A DNA stretch of 64,000 nt, from assembly GCA_963780895.1 (NCBI GenBank), contig CAWAEG010000009.1, positions 186,001 through 250,000 on the forward strand. Direction: 5' to 3'. This document shows positions 55,256 through 63,055 of the stretch, piece by piece (within the stretch, counting starts at the first letter, position 1; every line of letters starts with the position of its first letter). Position numbers and translations under genes: made by a program. The notes under the pieces were generated by a model, which was given only the letters and a program-made list of their open reading frames with translations, ran no database searches and was not told where the DNA came from. This DNA comes from DASQFI01 sp963780895 (GTDB lineage Bacteria; Acidobacteriota; Vicinamibacteria; Vicinamibacterales; SCN-69-37).

Positions 55256-56500
55256 TCAGGTCCCCGCCAGCCGCCGCGGCACGATGACCTGCGTGCGGTG
55301 CCGCACGGTCGATCCCCGGCGATCCACCTGGACTCGCAGGAAATGCGCCTTGCCATCCCGATCGTCGGCTTCGGGCTCGACCCCCAGGAGATAGTATGCC
55401 GCCGTTTCCCTGAGCACGCGGCTGAACGCGAAGTCGCCGTTGCCGGCCTCGACGCGCAGGACCGCGCCGCCGGCTTTGCCGGCGATCCATTCAAGCCCCT
55501 GCCCGAGCGCGTGCCGATCGGCGAAGAGCGTCTGAAAGCGATCGATGTAGTTCCGGCCAGGCCTGCTGCCCGCCGCCGAGTAGACGTCCGTGTAGGACGT
55601 GTCCCAATGCAGCACGTAGAAGTTGGCGTCAGCCGCCGCGGCGAGCTCGCCGAGCTGACTCATGAGCCCGGTCACGTCCGGCCTGCCGGCGACGCGTGTC
55701 GTGCTCAACAAGCCGCCGCTCACGAGGATGACCGTCTTGCGGCCGGCAACGCGCGACAGGCCGCGCACCAGGTTGCTCAGGCTGCGCAGGCGCTGCTGGG
55801 CTTCGGTCTCGAGCATGCCGGCGATCATGTTCGCTTCCTGCCGGATGAGCGACGAGCAGAAGGGATCGGCGACGTCGCACTCGCGGCCGACGACGCGGTT
55901 GAGCGCGTCCACGTCGAGGGCGGTGATGTCGATGATCTCCGACGGCGAGAGGTTGAAAGTGCCGCCTGTCGGCTCCTTCATGCCGACCAGCCGCGTGAAC
56001 GCGTTCGTCACTTTGGCGTGATCGTGCGTGAGGTCCATCATCGGCTCGCGGAAGGGGAAGTCGTACATGGCGACCATGTCTTCGGGGCGCAGCTGCTCGA
56101 CGAACTTTCGAATCGCCGGCCGGAGCGCCATCAGCCCTCCCGTCGAGAACCCGGGCTGATCTACGGCGAGGATGTACGCGCGGCTGTCCTCCGGGATGCG
56201 TCCCGGGGTCCGAATCGGCACGACCGGCGCGACGGCATCCGGCGACCGCTGCGAGTATTCGACCAGCTCGGCCGAGACGATGCGCCGCGGCCGGCCGTCA
56301 ATCGCGACTTTGAAATCCGCGATTTCGAGATTCGGGATTGGTTGGCCATCGTCGGCCACCACCTGGACGTCCACGCGGAGCAGGTTGACCTCGGCGCGGA
56401 AGACCGGCCGCTGCGGATCCTGTCTCGCGTCGAGCCAGGACGTCGCTGCGACGGCGACCAGAGCCGTCACGCCGAAAAGGGTCCGTCGGAAACGCGTCAT
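55256..56500 (-). CDS. VWFA-related protein, MIDAS-degenerate paralogue
   Basis: 414 aa from ATG 56498-56500, signal peptide TLFGVTALVAVAATSWLDA. It is strongly similar to the 53969-55237 protein over the full length: FRAEVNLLRVDVQVVADDGQ, FKVAIDGRPRRIVSAELVEY, LSPSEIIDITALDVDALNRV, TVILVSGGLLSTTRVAGRPD, YYLLGVEPEADDRDGKAHFL. The MIDAS position reads AVDQPGFS instead of DxSxS. The shared Cys-containing segment (RECDVADPFC here, RECPTTDPTC in the paralogue) suggests a conserved disulfide. Lies 67 bp from the WYL regulator gene on the same strand. Confidence 0.87.
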   Translation of the reverse strand: MTRFRRTLFGVTALVAVAATSWLDARQDPQRPVFRAEVNLLRVDVQVVADDGQPIPNLEIADFKVAIDGRPRRIVSAELVEYSQRSPDAVAPVVPIRTPGRIPEDSRAYILAVDQPGFSTGGLMALRPAIRKFVEQLRPEDMVAMYDFPFREPMMDLTHDHAKVTNAFTRLVGMKEPTGGTFNLSPSEIIDITALDVDALNRVVGRECDVADPFCSSLIRQEANMIAGMLETEAQQRLRSLSNLVRGLSRVAGRKTVILVSGGLLSTTRVAGRPDVTGLMSQLGELAAAADANFYVLHWDTSYTDVYSAAGSRPGRNYIDRFQTLFADRHALGQGLEWIAGKAGGAVLRVEAGNGDFAFSRVLRETAAYYLLGVEPEADDRDGKAHFLRVQVDRRGSTVRHRTQVIVPRRLAGT

Positions 56501-56567
56501 AAATCTCGATGAGCGATTCACGCTGCCTGGATCCTGAAGCTGAATCCCATGGCCGTTACTCCTGACC

Positions 56568-57608
56568 TCAAATCGGCAATGGCGGCGCCGCATCCACCGG
56601 CGGACGTGCGTCCTGCAGGTCCAGCTTCGGCTCGTAGACGTGGCACGCGCGTTTGAGCTCGTCGAGCACGGCATCGGCGAGCGCCGCTGGTTTCACGACA
56701 CGGACGCTCGCGCCAAACCCGAGCACCCAGCTGCGGAGCGCCCAGTCGTTGGAAACGTCCAGGGTCATCCTGACCCGGCCGTCGGGCAACTCGTCCAGGC
56801 GCTGCGAGTCGTGCCACGTGCGGCCGCGGACGTACGGCGCGACACGGGCCTCGAACTCGAGCTCCACGCGCTCCGGTTCGGCCCAGAAGGCGCCCATCGA
56901 CCCGCCGAACAGTTCGCTCGGCAGCTCGCGCGTCTTGCGGAACGTCTCTTCGCCGACCGTCAGCCGCTCGATGCGTTCGAGCGCAAACGTCCGGAACTCG
57001 TCGTAGTGGGGGACCCATGCCACCAGGTAGACGCCGCCCTGGGCGAGCGCCAGCCGGTAGGGGTGAACGGCATACGACTTAGCCCGGTTGCTGCTAGCTG
57101 AAAAGTATCGCATGTCCACGGCACGGCGATCACGGACCGCGTCCCGGAGACGCCGGGTGACGTCGACCAGCTTGCCCGAGGCCTGCTGGGCCCGGGGCCC
57201 GGCCTTGGCCGTGACGACTTGCGGCAGCGTCGAGAGGAATTCGCGCATGCGCGGGTTGAGCCCGCGTTCGATTTTCTGAAACGCGCCGCGGAGCTCGTCC
57301 GCCAGTGGCCATCCCGAGACGCCTTCGACGACGGCGCGGCTGAGATACAGCGCGGCCACGTCGCCCACCGACAGGCCCTCCTGCACGTTCTTGAACGGGT
57401 GCGCGTCGAGCTTCCAGCGCTTGGTCTCGTTCTCCTCGCCCTCGTCGTACACGGCGAAGCCCGCTTCCTGCAGCGCCTGGAGATCGCGGCGGATCGTGCG
57501 CGTCGAGACCTTCACCAGCTGCGCAAGCTCGTGGATGGTGACGCCGGCGCGTCGCGTTTCCACCTCGCGCAGGATCTGCCACTGACGGATGACTTCGGCG
57601 TTCCGCAC
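56568..57608 (-). CDS. HTH/WYL-domain transcriptional regulator
   Basis: 346 aa, GTG start at 57606-57608. The N-terminal HTH is TIHELAQLVKVSTRTIRRDL followed by a wing region (GFAVYDEGEENETKRWKLD). The central WYL domain is marked by AVDMRYFSASSNRAKSYAVH and PYRLALAQGGVYLVAWVPHY, then a C-terminal WCX domain (LPDGRVRMTLDVSNDWALRS). WYL regulators sense nucleic acids or nucleotides, often in stress or defence loci, though none is apparent here. It starts 3 bp after the TMEM175-like gene's stop on the same strand, so the two are probably co-transcribed. Confidence 0.92.
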   Translation of the reverse strand: MRNAEVIRQWQILREVETRRAGVTIHELAQLVKVSTRTIRRDLQALQEAGFAVYDEGEENETKRWKLDAHPFKNVQEGLSVGDVAALYLSRAVVEGVSGWPLADELRGAFQKIERGLNPRMREFLSTLPQVVTAKAGPRAQQASGKLVDVTRRLRDAVRDRRAVDMRYFSASSNRAKSYAVHPYRLALAQGGVYLVAWVPHYDEFRTFALERIERLTVGEETFRKTRELPSELFGGSMGAFWAEPERVELEFEARVAPYVRGRTWHDSQRLDELPDGRVRMTLDVSNDWALRSWVLGFGASVRVVKPAALADAVLDELKRACHVYEPKLDLQDARPPVDAAPPLPI

Positions 57609-57611
57609 TCG

Positions 57612-58310
57612 TCACGTTCCTTGCGCGCGCTTGTCGAAATCGCTGTGCGCTTTGCCGGACTGATAGCCGTTCCACGCATGGAGCGGCCCCATGAGCATGT
57701 AGACCATGCCGGCGATACCCGCCAGCTCGGGGTCCACCCCCATGATCGCCAGAACGATGGCGAGCGACGTCAGCCCCAAGCTCATGCTGATCAGATGGGC
57801 GCGCTGGCCGAACTTGAGCGACAACTCTTCTCTCTTCGTGAGCCCGAGGAGCTCGCGCTTCTTCCACGCGTGCCGGTAAAGCATGACGAACACGAAGAAG
57901 ATGAGCACCACGCCGGTGCTGTACAAGAGCATGAGCGTCGGGCCGTCGCTTTTCTCGGTGAAATGCGGCCCGGCATCGCTGCCGATGCCGAAAAACTCAT
58001 TCATCAGCGCCCCCGTCAGGAACTTGAGCGGGTACACATAGAACAGCACGACGAACAGCAGGACGCAGTTGAGAAAGACCGTCCACGGATCCTGCAGGCC
58101 GTACGCGCGGAAGAACACATTGTGCTCGTACCAGATCCAGCAGACCATCGCGAACATCAGCGCGAAGCCGGCGAGCCCCTGCATGTCCCGCACGAGCTGC
58201 GCAACGCTGTTGGGCACCTCGAGCGAGACCACGAGCAGGGTCAGGGCGAAGCCGAACACCGCGTCGCTGAATCCCTCCAGACGGGTGACCTCGTGACGGC
58301 GCAGCGGCAT
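57612..58310 (-). CDS. TMEM175-family (DUF1211) potassium-channel-like membrane protein
   Basis: 232 aa. The family hallmark is at the N-terminus: RLEGFSDAVFGFALTLLVVS, matching the RFSDAVFAIAITLL filter helix of bacterial TMEM175 K+ channels (here one copy with Gly replacing the usual Arg). Five further hydrophobic helices follow; the C-terminus is polar (GYQSGKAHSDFDKRAQGT). Forms a likely two-gene unit with the WYL regulator. Bacterial TMEM175 proteins are tetrameric K+ channels. Confidence 0.85.
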   Translation of the reverse strand: MPLRRHEVTRLEGFSDAVFGFALTLLVVSLEVPNSVAQLVRDMQGLAGFALMFAMVCWIWYEHNVFFRAYGLQDPWTVFLNCVLLFVVLFYVYPLKFLTGALMNEFFGIGSDAGPHFTEKSDGPTLMLLYSTGVVLIFFVFVMLYRHAWKKRELLGLTKREELSLKFGQRAHLISMSLGLTSLAIVLAIMGVDPELAGIAGMVYMLMGPLHAWNGYQSGKAHSDFDKRAQGT

Positions 58311-58333
58311 GAAGGGTGATTGTAGAACTCAAA

Positions 58334-59740
58334 TCACTGCATTTGCCGCAGACGTCCCGCGACCAGCTGCAACCGGAGATCCGCGCAATCCGGACACGGA
58401 CGCCTGAGACCCATGATCTCGGCGTGTGGCGGGGGCGGCTCGATCCAGATGTCCATCGGCCCCTCCGTCACCAGCGCGCCCGCGTCACTCGCCATCGTCC
58501 CGAACACCGCCGCGAGATTGCCGTGCGGGTCGTTGCGATCGTCATTCAGGACGACGTGTGACCCGGCGGGAAGACCGGAGGTCAGCTCATCGAGATCCCG
58601 GAGCACCGTCGCGGCGAACTCGGTTCTCATCGCCCACTCGCGTGCACCCCGGAGGTGCACGGGCACCATCGCCGCCACGAAGACGATCGCCACCACGAGC
58701 GCCGCGCGTTGCCGGGCGGGTGACGCGCGTCTCCAGCGCTGTGTGCAGAAGGCCGCCGCCGCGAGGCTGACGCCGACCGCCGGCAGAGCCAGGTACAGAT
58801 CGGATCGCACCGGAATCCAGATGGTGAGAGCGAACGATCCGGCGATCCAGAGCGCGCTGCACATCAGGATGGAGTTGAGGCCGGGCGCCCGGGGGCCGTC
58901 TGTGCTCTCCGGCTTTCCGTGCAACACGAGCGCGCCGAGCACCGCGACAATCGCCGCGGTCCATGCGCCGTGTATGGCGTACCAGACCAGATTGTCCACG
59001 ACGATGGCCGGCTCGAACGTCAAGCGGTAGAAGGCGGGCGCGTTCACGGGATTGGTCGCCCCGGCGAACGTGCGGGCGATGAGATAAATGACCACGAGCG
59101 TGCCGGCGCCCACCGCCCATGCGAGCGGCCGAATCGCGGATGGCCGGATGATGAGCCACCCGAGAAGCACGAACGGCAACACCACCGCTTCCTCTTTAGA
59201 GAACAGCGCCACGGCGAGCCAGGCCAGAGCCGGCCAGAATCGGCCACCCAGGAGCGCGGCGGCCGACGCGGTCGCCCCCAGGATCATGACGAGCGCGGTG
59301 CGTCCGCTGATCCACAGGACGCCGATCGGCAGGAATTCCGCGTGCAGGAGCCAGAGCGCGCCGGCGACCAGTGCGCCGCCAGGGGGAAGTCCCATGGCGC
59401 GGCCGAGCACGACGACCGAGACTGCGCACCCGAGGGCCAGCAGGAAGTTCGTCAGTCCGTATCCCCAGGGACGGACCCCGAAGAACCATTCATCCACGGC
59501 GAACGTCAACCCCACTATGGGCCTGTAGAAACCGATGTCGCGGCTCAGCAATCCAACCAGGTCTTCAGGGCTGGTGACCCGGCTTTGGAGAATCCAGGCG
59601 TAGTCGTCGCGTACGAACCCCTGACCGGCGAGCGGAAGGTAGACCGCCAGGAAGAGCACGAGGGTAGCCAGGGTTGCGGTGGTACCAAGGCGCCACCGGG
59701 AGTCCACTCGGGGGGCGACTTGTTGGTACTTTTTGCCCAT
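58334..59740 (-). CDS. polytopic membrane protein, glycosyltransferase-like (GT-C type?)
   Basis: 468 aa with about ten hydrophobic segments. The N-terminal loop GQGFVRDDYAWILQSRVTSP holds an Asp-Asp pair in the position where GT-C glycosyltransferases (PMT/ArnT-like) have catalytic acids; FFGVRPWGYGLTNFLLALG and WLLHAEFLPIGVLW are characteristic of that fold. The C-terminal about 90 residues are soluble with paired Cys (RRPCPDCADLRL). Function as a lipid-linked sugar transferase is plausible, not proven. It ends 23 bp from the TMEM175-like gene start, same strand. Confidence 0.7.
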   Translation of the reverse strand: MGKKYQQVAPRVDSRWRLGTTATLATLVLFLAVYLPLAGQGFVRDDYAWILQSRVTSPEDLVGLLSRDIGFYRPIVGLTFAVDEWFFGVRPWGYGLTNFLLALGCAVSVVVLGRAMGLPPGGALVAGALWLLHAEFLPIGVLWISGRTALVMILGATASAAALLGGRFWPALAWLAVALFSKEEAVVLPFVLLGWLIIRPSAIRPLAWAVGAGTLVVIYLIARTFAGATNPVNAPAFYRLTFEPAIVVDNLVWYAIHGAWTAAIVAVLGALVLHGKPESTDGPRAPGLNSILMCSALWIAGSFALTIWIPVRSDLYLALPAVGVSLAAAAFCTQRWRRASPARQRAALVVAIVFVAAMVPVHLRGAREWAMRTEFAATVLRDLDELTSGLPAGSHVVLNDDRNDPHGNLAAVFGTMASDAGALVTEGPMDIWIEPPPPHAEIMGLRRPCPDCADLRLQLVAGRLRQMQ

Positions 59741-59885
59741 TGTTGTGCAATTGACCTAACACTGTTCCATTTGGGACAGCGCGTGTCCTGGCAGACGGTC
59801 AGAATGCCTATGTTTCTGACTAAAACACAGCGTGACCTGACTTGTCACACTGTTTGCATATCGTCGTGCTACTTGGAGAGTTGCT

Positions 59886-60080
59886 ATGGACCACATTGAC
59901 GGCACGGCCGCACGCCAGCTCAGTCTTCTGGATGACGGGCAAGGCCAGGGTAGTTCCCGGCGTTCGACGCCGGTGCAGCCCCGGACGTCCCTTCGCCTCC
60001 TTCGGAAGGACGTCTACGCTGAGCTCGCTCGTCGGCGTCGGCGGGCGCAGATCGCGGCTCGGCACCTGCTGGATAAGTAG
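59886..60080 (+). CDS. small basic protein, unknown
   Basis: 64 aa from ATG 59886, with GGAGAG 5 nt upstream. The sequence is polar and Arg-rich toward the C-terminus (LRLLRKDVYAELARRRRRAQ). The upstream region 59741-59885 contains an imperfect GTGAC/GTCAC repeat and lower G+C, consistent with a leader. No family recognised; it could be a genuine small gene or a chance ORF. Confidence 0.45.
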   Translation: MDHIDGTAARQLSLLDDGQGQGSSRRSTPVQPRTSLRLLRKDVYAELARRRRRAQIAARHLLDK

Positions 60081-60092
60081 GCTGGCATAAAC

Positions 60093-60190
60093 GCAGGCCC
60101 AAGGCCCAAGGCCCAGGCCCAAGTAGGGCACGGGGCCTCTGACTCTGGGCCTTGTCCCGGCCCTCGGTCTCTTCTGGCCATCTGCCTTTG
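60093..60190. repeat. GGCCCAAG tandem tract with inverted ending
   Basis: AGGCCCAAGGCCCAAGGCCC (from about 60098) is followed by partial complements (TGGGCCTTGTCCCGGCCC, about 60152-60169). Another of the simple-sequence intergenic tracts; it precedes the peroxiredoxin gene's leader. Confidence 0.65.
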
Positions 60191-60237
60191 TCCCTGACGC
60201 TCCGGCCCCTGTAGAATCCTCGGTGAGGAGCTGCCAT

Positions 60238-60802
60238 ATGTACAAGCTGGTGTTCGCGGCGGTGGCCGCGGTCGGCCTGACGGCAGCGACGAGTGCTCAG
60301 ACCCCCGTGGAACTCAAAGAAGGCGACGCGGCCCCGGCGTTCACCCTGCCTGGATCGGACGGCAAGAACCACAGCCTGTCCGACCACAAAGGGAAAGCCG
60401 TCGTGCTCGCCTGGTTCCCGGCGGCGTTCACCGGTGGTTGAACGGCTGAGTGCAAGTCGCTCCGTGCGAGCGGCGAGGCCATCCGGAAGTTCGACGTCGC
60501 CTATTTCATGGTGAGCGTCGATGATGCTGAATTGAACAAGAAATTCGCGGCGGAGCACGAAGCGGATTTTCCGATCCTGTCGGATCCTGGCAGACAGGTC
60601 GCGACCGCGTATGGCGTGCTCCCGCCACCGAACCCCGAGAAACCGGAAACGCCGAGACGTGCCCGTCGCTGGACGTTCTACATCGGCGGAGACGGCAAAA
60701 TTCTTTTCATCGACAAAGCGGTCACGAACCGGAACCGCCGGGGAAGATCTTGCGACGAAGTTAGGCGAGCTCGCTGACAAGGGACTGGTCAAGCGAAAGT
60801 AG
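60238..60802 (+). CDS. candidate selenocysteine peroxiredoxin (AhpC/TSA family), secreted
   Basis: Starts at ATG 60238 with GAGGAG 8 nt upstream; signal peptide KLVFAAVAAVGLTAATSAQ. The redoxin domain reads GDAAPAFTLPGSDGKNHSLS, VVLAWFPAAFTGG, then an in-frame TGA (60439-60441), then TAECKSLRASGEAIRKFDVA, YFMVSVDDAELNKKFAAEHE, ADFPILSDPGRQVATAYGVL, RWTFYIGGDGKILFIDKAV. In this family the residue after TGG is the peroxidatic Cys (TGGCTAEC), so the TGA sits exactly there. A second frame change near 60730 is needed to reach the normal C-terminus (AGEDLATKLGELADKGLVKR) and stop at 60800-60802. Probably a Sec peroxidase with an assembly error, or less likely a decaying gene. Confidence 0.75.
60439..60474 (+). 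promoter_or_regulatory. UGA codon and SECIS-like stem-loop
   Basis: After TGA (60439-60441) a 7-bp stem GTCGCTC/GAGCGGC (60456-60462 with 60468-60474, one G-U pair) closes a CGTGC loop. The loop lies 22-26 nt after the UGA, within the usual 16-37 nt window for bacterial SECIS, and contains the GU typical of SelB-bound loops. Confidence 0.6.
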
Positions 60803-60850
60803 TCCGCACGCCGCCTCCGAGCCTTTGAGTCCTGAGCCGTTGCGCCTTTA

Positions 60851-60891
60851 AGAGCCGTTTCCATTTGTCTTTAGCGGGTGGAAACGGCTCT
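60851..60891. terminator. 13-bp perfect hairpin downstream of the peroxiredoxin gene
   Basis: AGAGCCGTTTCCA (60851-60863) pairs with TGGAAACGGCTCT (60879-60891); AGTCTTTTAG follows, a weak T-rich tail. A likely terminator for the peroxiredoxin gene; flanked by degenerate GCCTNNGAG repeats. Confidence 0.6.
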
Positions 60892-60935
60892 AGTCTTTTA
60901 GCCTTTCACTCTTTGACTCTGATATACCGTCCTTC

Positions 60936-61511
60936 GTGATCGATCCCATCGGGAAGTATCACGACTGGTTCTCTGAAGCGGCGGAGAAGGGCGGATTCGA
61001 TCCCAAAGCGGCGTCGCTCGCCACGGTCGATGCCGACGGACGGCCCTCGAGCCGGATGGTCCTGATCCAATACGCCGATCACCGCGGGTTCGTCTTTTTC
61101 ACCAACCTGGGCAGCCGGAAGGCGCGCGAGCTGGACGCCCGGCCGGCGGGCGCCCTGTGCGTGTACTGGCCAACGGTCGAAAAACAGATTCGTGTCGAAG
61201 GACATTCGACTCGTGTGCCCGAAGCCGAGGCGGATCGCTACTTCGCGTCGAGGCCGCGGGTGAGCCAGATTGGGGCCTGGGCATCGCGGCAAAGCGAGAC
61301 GCTCGAGTCGCGGGCCGAGCTCGAGGCCCGCGTGGCGGAGTTTGAAGCGCGGTTTGCCGAGCAGGACGTGCCCCGGCCGCCGTTCTGGTCCGGCTACTGC
61401 CTCGTGCCGGATCGCGTCGAATTCTGGAGCGGCCGTGCGGGCCGCCTGCATCATCGCGAGCTATATGAGCGGCGCGGACCGGACTGGCGCGTGCGGCTCC
61501 TGTATCCATGA
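60936..61511 (+). CDS. pdxH: pyridoxamine 5'-phosphate oxidase
   Basis: 191 aa, GTG start at 60936. PNPOx signatures: AASLATVDADGRPSSRMVLI near residue 26, GFVFFTNLGSRKARELDARP, ALCVYWPTVEKQIRVEGHST, SRPRVSQIGAWASRQSETLE, and the C-terminal PDRVEFWSGRAGRLHHRELY with GPDWRVRLLYP. The enzyme oxidises PNP/PMP to pyridoxal 5'-phosphate with FMN and O2. The last motif (HxRE..WxxxLYP) is intact. Overlaps the LOG gene by 4 bp (ATGA). Confidence 0.95.
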   Translation: MIDPIGKYHDWFSEAAEKGGFDPKAASLATVDADGRPSSRMVLIQYADHRGFVFFTNLGSRKARELDARPAGALCVYWPTVEKQIRVEGHSTRVPEAEADRYFASRPRVSQIGAWASRQSETLESRAELEARVAEFEARFAEQDVPRPPFWSGYCLVPDRVEFWSGRAGRLHHRELYERRGPDWRVRLLYP

Positions 61512-62404
61512 CGCCGGGCCCTCCCAATCCCTCAAAGACCGGGCCTCCGCCGGTCTCGCCCACCCCAGCCGAGACGGCGCCGCCCCCGGAAATGGCGCCC
61601 GTTGCGCCGCCGGGTCAGCCGTCACCGCCCGGAGCGAAAGGCTCGGAGAGTCCGCCGGGACCCGCGCCGGGCGGTTCGCACGACGTCGTCCTCCTCGAAG
61701 GTCCGCAGTCGCGCGTTCAGGATCTGGTGACCCTGTTTCGGGCGATGTGGGATTTCGTCCGCGGCTTCCGCGCGTTGCACTTCGTCGGGCCGTGCGTGAC
61801 GATTTTCGGATCGGCGCGCTTCAACGATACCCATCCGTACTACGCCATCGGGCGGGAGCTCGGCCGGCGCGTGGCAGGCCTCGGCTTTACCGTCATGACC
61901 GGTGGCGGGCCCGGCCTCATGGAAGCGGCCAATCGCGGGGCACGCGACGTCGGCGGCCTCTCGGTCGGCTGCAACATCGAGCTGCCGTTCGAACAGGATC
62001 CGAATCCGTACCTCGACCGCTGGATCACCTGCCACTATTTCTTCGTCCGCAAAGTGTTGCTGTTCAAGTATTCGTACGCGTTCGTCGCGTTGCCCGGCGG
62101 CCTCGGCACGCTCGACGAGCTCTGCGAAGCGCTGACGCTGATTCAAACAAAGAAAATCCAGGAGTATCCCGTCATCCTGATCGGGACCGGATACTGGAAC
62201 CCGTTCCTGGTTCTGGTGCGCGAGATGGTGAGCCACGGCGCCGTCGGCGAACGCGATCTCGATCTGCTGCTCGTGACCGACGATCTGGACGAAGCGATGC
62301 GCCATCTCGAGACGCACGCGGTCGGCGCCTTCGGCCTGAAGCGTGTCGTCTGGCGTCCGAGATGGTGGTTGGGGGAGCGGTCGATCATGACTCCAAAGAG
62401 ATAA
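61508..62404 (+). CDS. LOG family (TIGR00730) Rossmann-fold protein
   Basis: 298 aa, coupled to pdxH. A Pro-rich N-terminal tail of about 60 residues precedes the LOG core: VTIFGSARFNDTHPYYAIGR, GFTVMTGGGPGLMEAANRGA, FALPGGLGTLDELCEALTL-type motif (PGGLGTLDE, the PGGxGTxxE hallmark), and KIQEYPVILIGTGYWNPFLV. LOG proteins hydrolyse nucleoside monophosphates, as in cytokinin activation, with a housekeeping role in bacteria still debated. Pairing with PLP synthesis suggests a salvage context but is not diagnostic. Confidence 0.92.
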   Translation: MTPGPPNPSKTGPPPVSPTPAETAPPPEMAPVAPPGQPSPPGAKGSESPPGPAPGGSHDVVLLEGPQSRVQDLVTLFRAMWDFVRGFRALHFVGPCVTIFGSARFNDTHPYYAIGRELGRRVAGLGFTVMTGGGPGLMEAANRGARDVGGLSVGCNIELPFEQDPNPYLDRWITCHYFFVRKVLLFKYSYAFVALPGGLGTLDELCEALTLIQTKKIQEYPVILIGTGYWNPFLVLVREMVSHGAVGERDLDLLLVTDDLDEAMRHLETHAVGAFGLKRVVWRPRWWLGERSIMTPKR

Positions 62405-62433
62405 GCAAACGCGGCTCACTCGCGCGGCAAGCG

Positions 62434-62859
62434 TCAGTGAGCCGCGTAGACCATTTCTTTCAACCTGACGTAGTTGACGACTCCCGCCTGCTGGGCGACG
62501 ACTTGCCCGTCTTTCAGCACGACGAAGTTCGGGATGCCCTGGACGTTGTAGCGCGCGGCGATTTCCGGGTACTTGTCAGTGTCCACTTTGAGGACGAGCC
62601 CGCGGCCGGCGACTTCGAGCGCCGTGCGGTGGACTTCAGGCGCGGCCATCCGACAGGGTCCGCACCAGGCCGCCCAGAAATCGACCAGCACCGGCACCCG
62701 CGCGTCGCGTAGCACTTCGTCGAATGTCTGGGCGTCGGCGTCGATCGGTTCCGCGATGGGTTCGATCGTCGTCTTGCACGCTCCGCAGCGAACCTGGCGC
62801 GCGAGGTGGGCGGCGCCGACACGGTTCTTCCTTCCGCACTTCGGGCAGACGCGAATCAT
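62434..62859 (-). CDS. trxC: thioredoxin with N-terminal zinc ribbon (Trx2/TrxC-like)
   Basis: 141 aa from ATG 62857-62859. N-terminal zinc ribbon: CPKCGRKNRV and VRCGACKTTI supply four Cys. The thioredoxin fold follows with the active site FWAAWCGPCRMAAPE (WCGPC, about residue 71) and the cis-Pro loop VQGIPNFVVLKDG. E. coli TrxC has the same two-part layout and responds to oxidative stress. Convergent with the LOG gene; divergent from the fatty-acid synthase gene downstream. Confidence 0.93.
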   Translation of the reverse strand: MIRVCPKCGRKNRVGAAHLARQVRCGACKTTIEPIAEPIDADAQTFDEVLRDARVPVLVDFWAAWCGPCRMAAPEVHRTALEVAGRGLVLKVDTDKYPEIAARYNVQGIPNFVVLKDGQVVAQQAGVVNYVRLKEMVYAAH

Positions 62860-63055
62860 GGGGTGCTGGACCCATGATGCCTGAAGCCGCGCGCGACCGG
62901 CACCGGCAATACTCCCGGTTGACCAACCAGGGAATCCGAGGGGAGAAAGATCCCAGGGGCCCGATGGGTCAGCTTGACTGACGTTCCGTATCTCCGAAGG
63001 GTGGGCCATGCGTTGATGTCGCGCTGTGGCACAGGCAGTGCATCGTAAGGGTCCG

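Noticed and set aside
51413..56512. A 1699-codon open frame on the plus strand
   Set aside because: It is antisense to three real genes (DUF5916 and two VWFA proteins), is rich in Arg, Glu, Ala and Val with no domain motif or signal peptide, and stems from the high-G+C codon bias of the other strand.
60439..60441. The TGA as a plain nonsense mutation ending a short protein at 60438
   Set aside because: The family sequence continues without decay after it and the codon sits at the catalytic Cys, so recoding is the better reading; it stays provisional until Sec machinery is checked.
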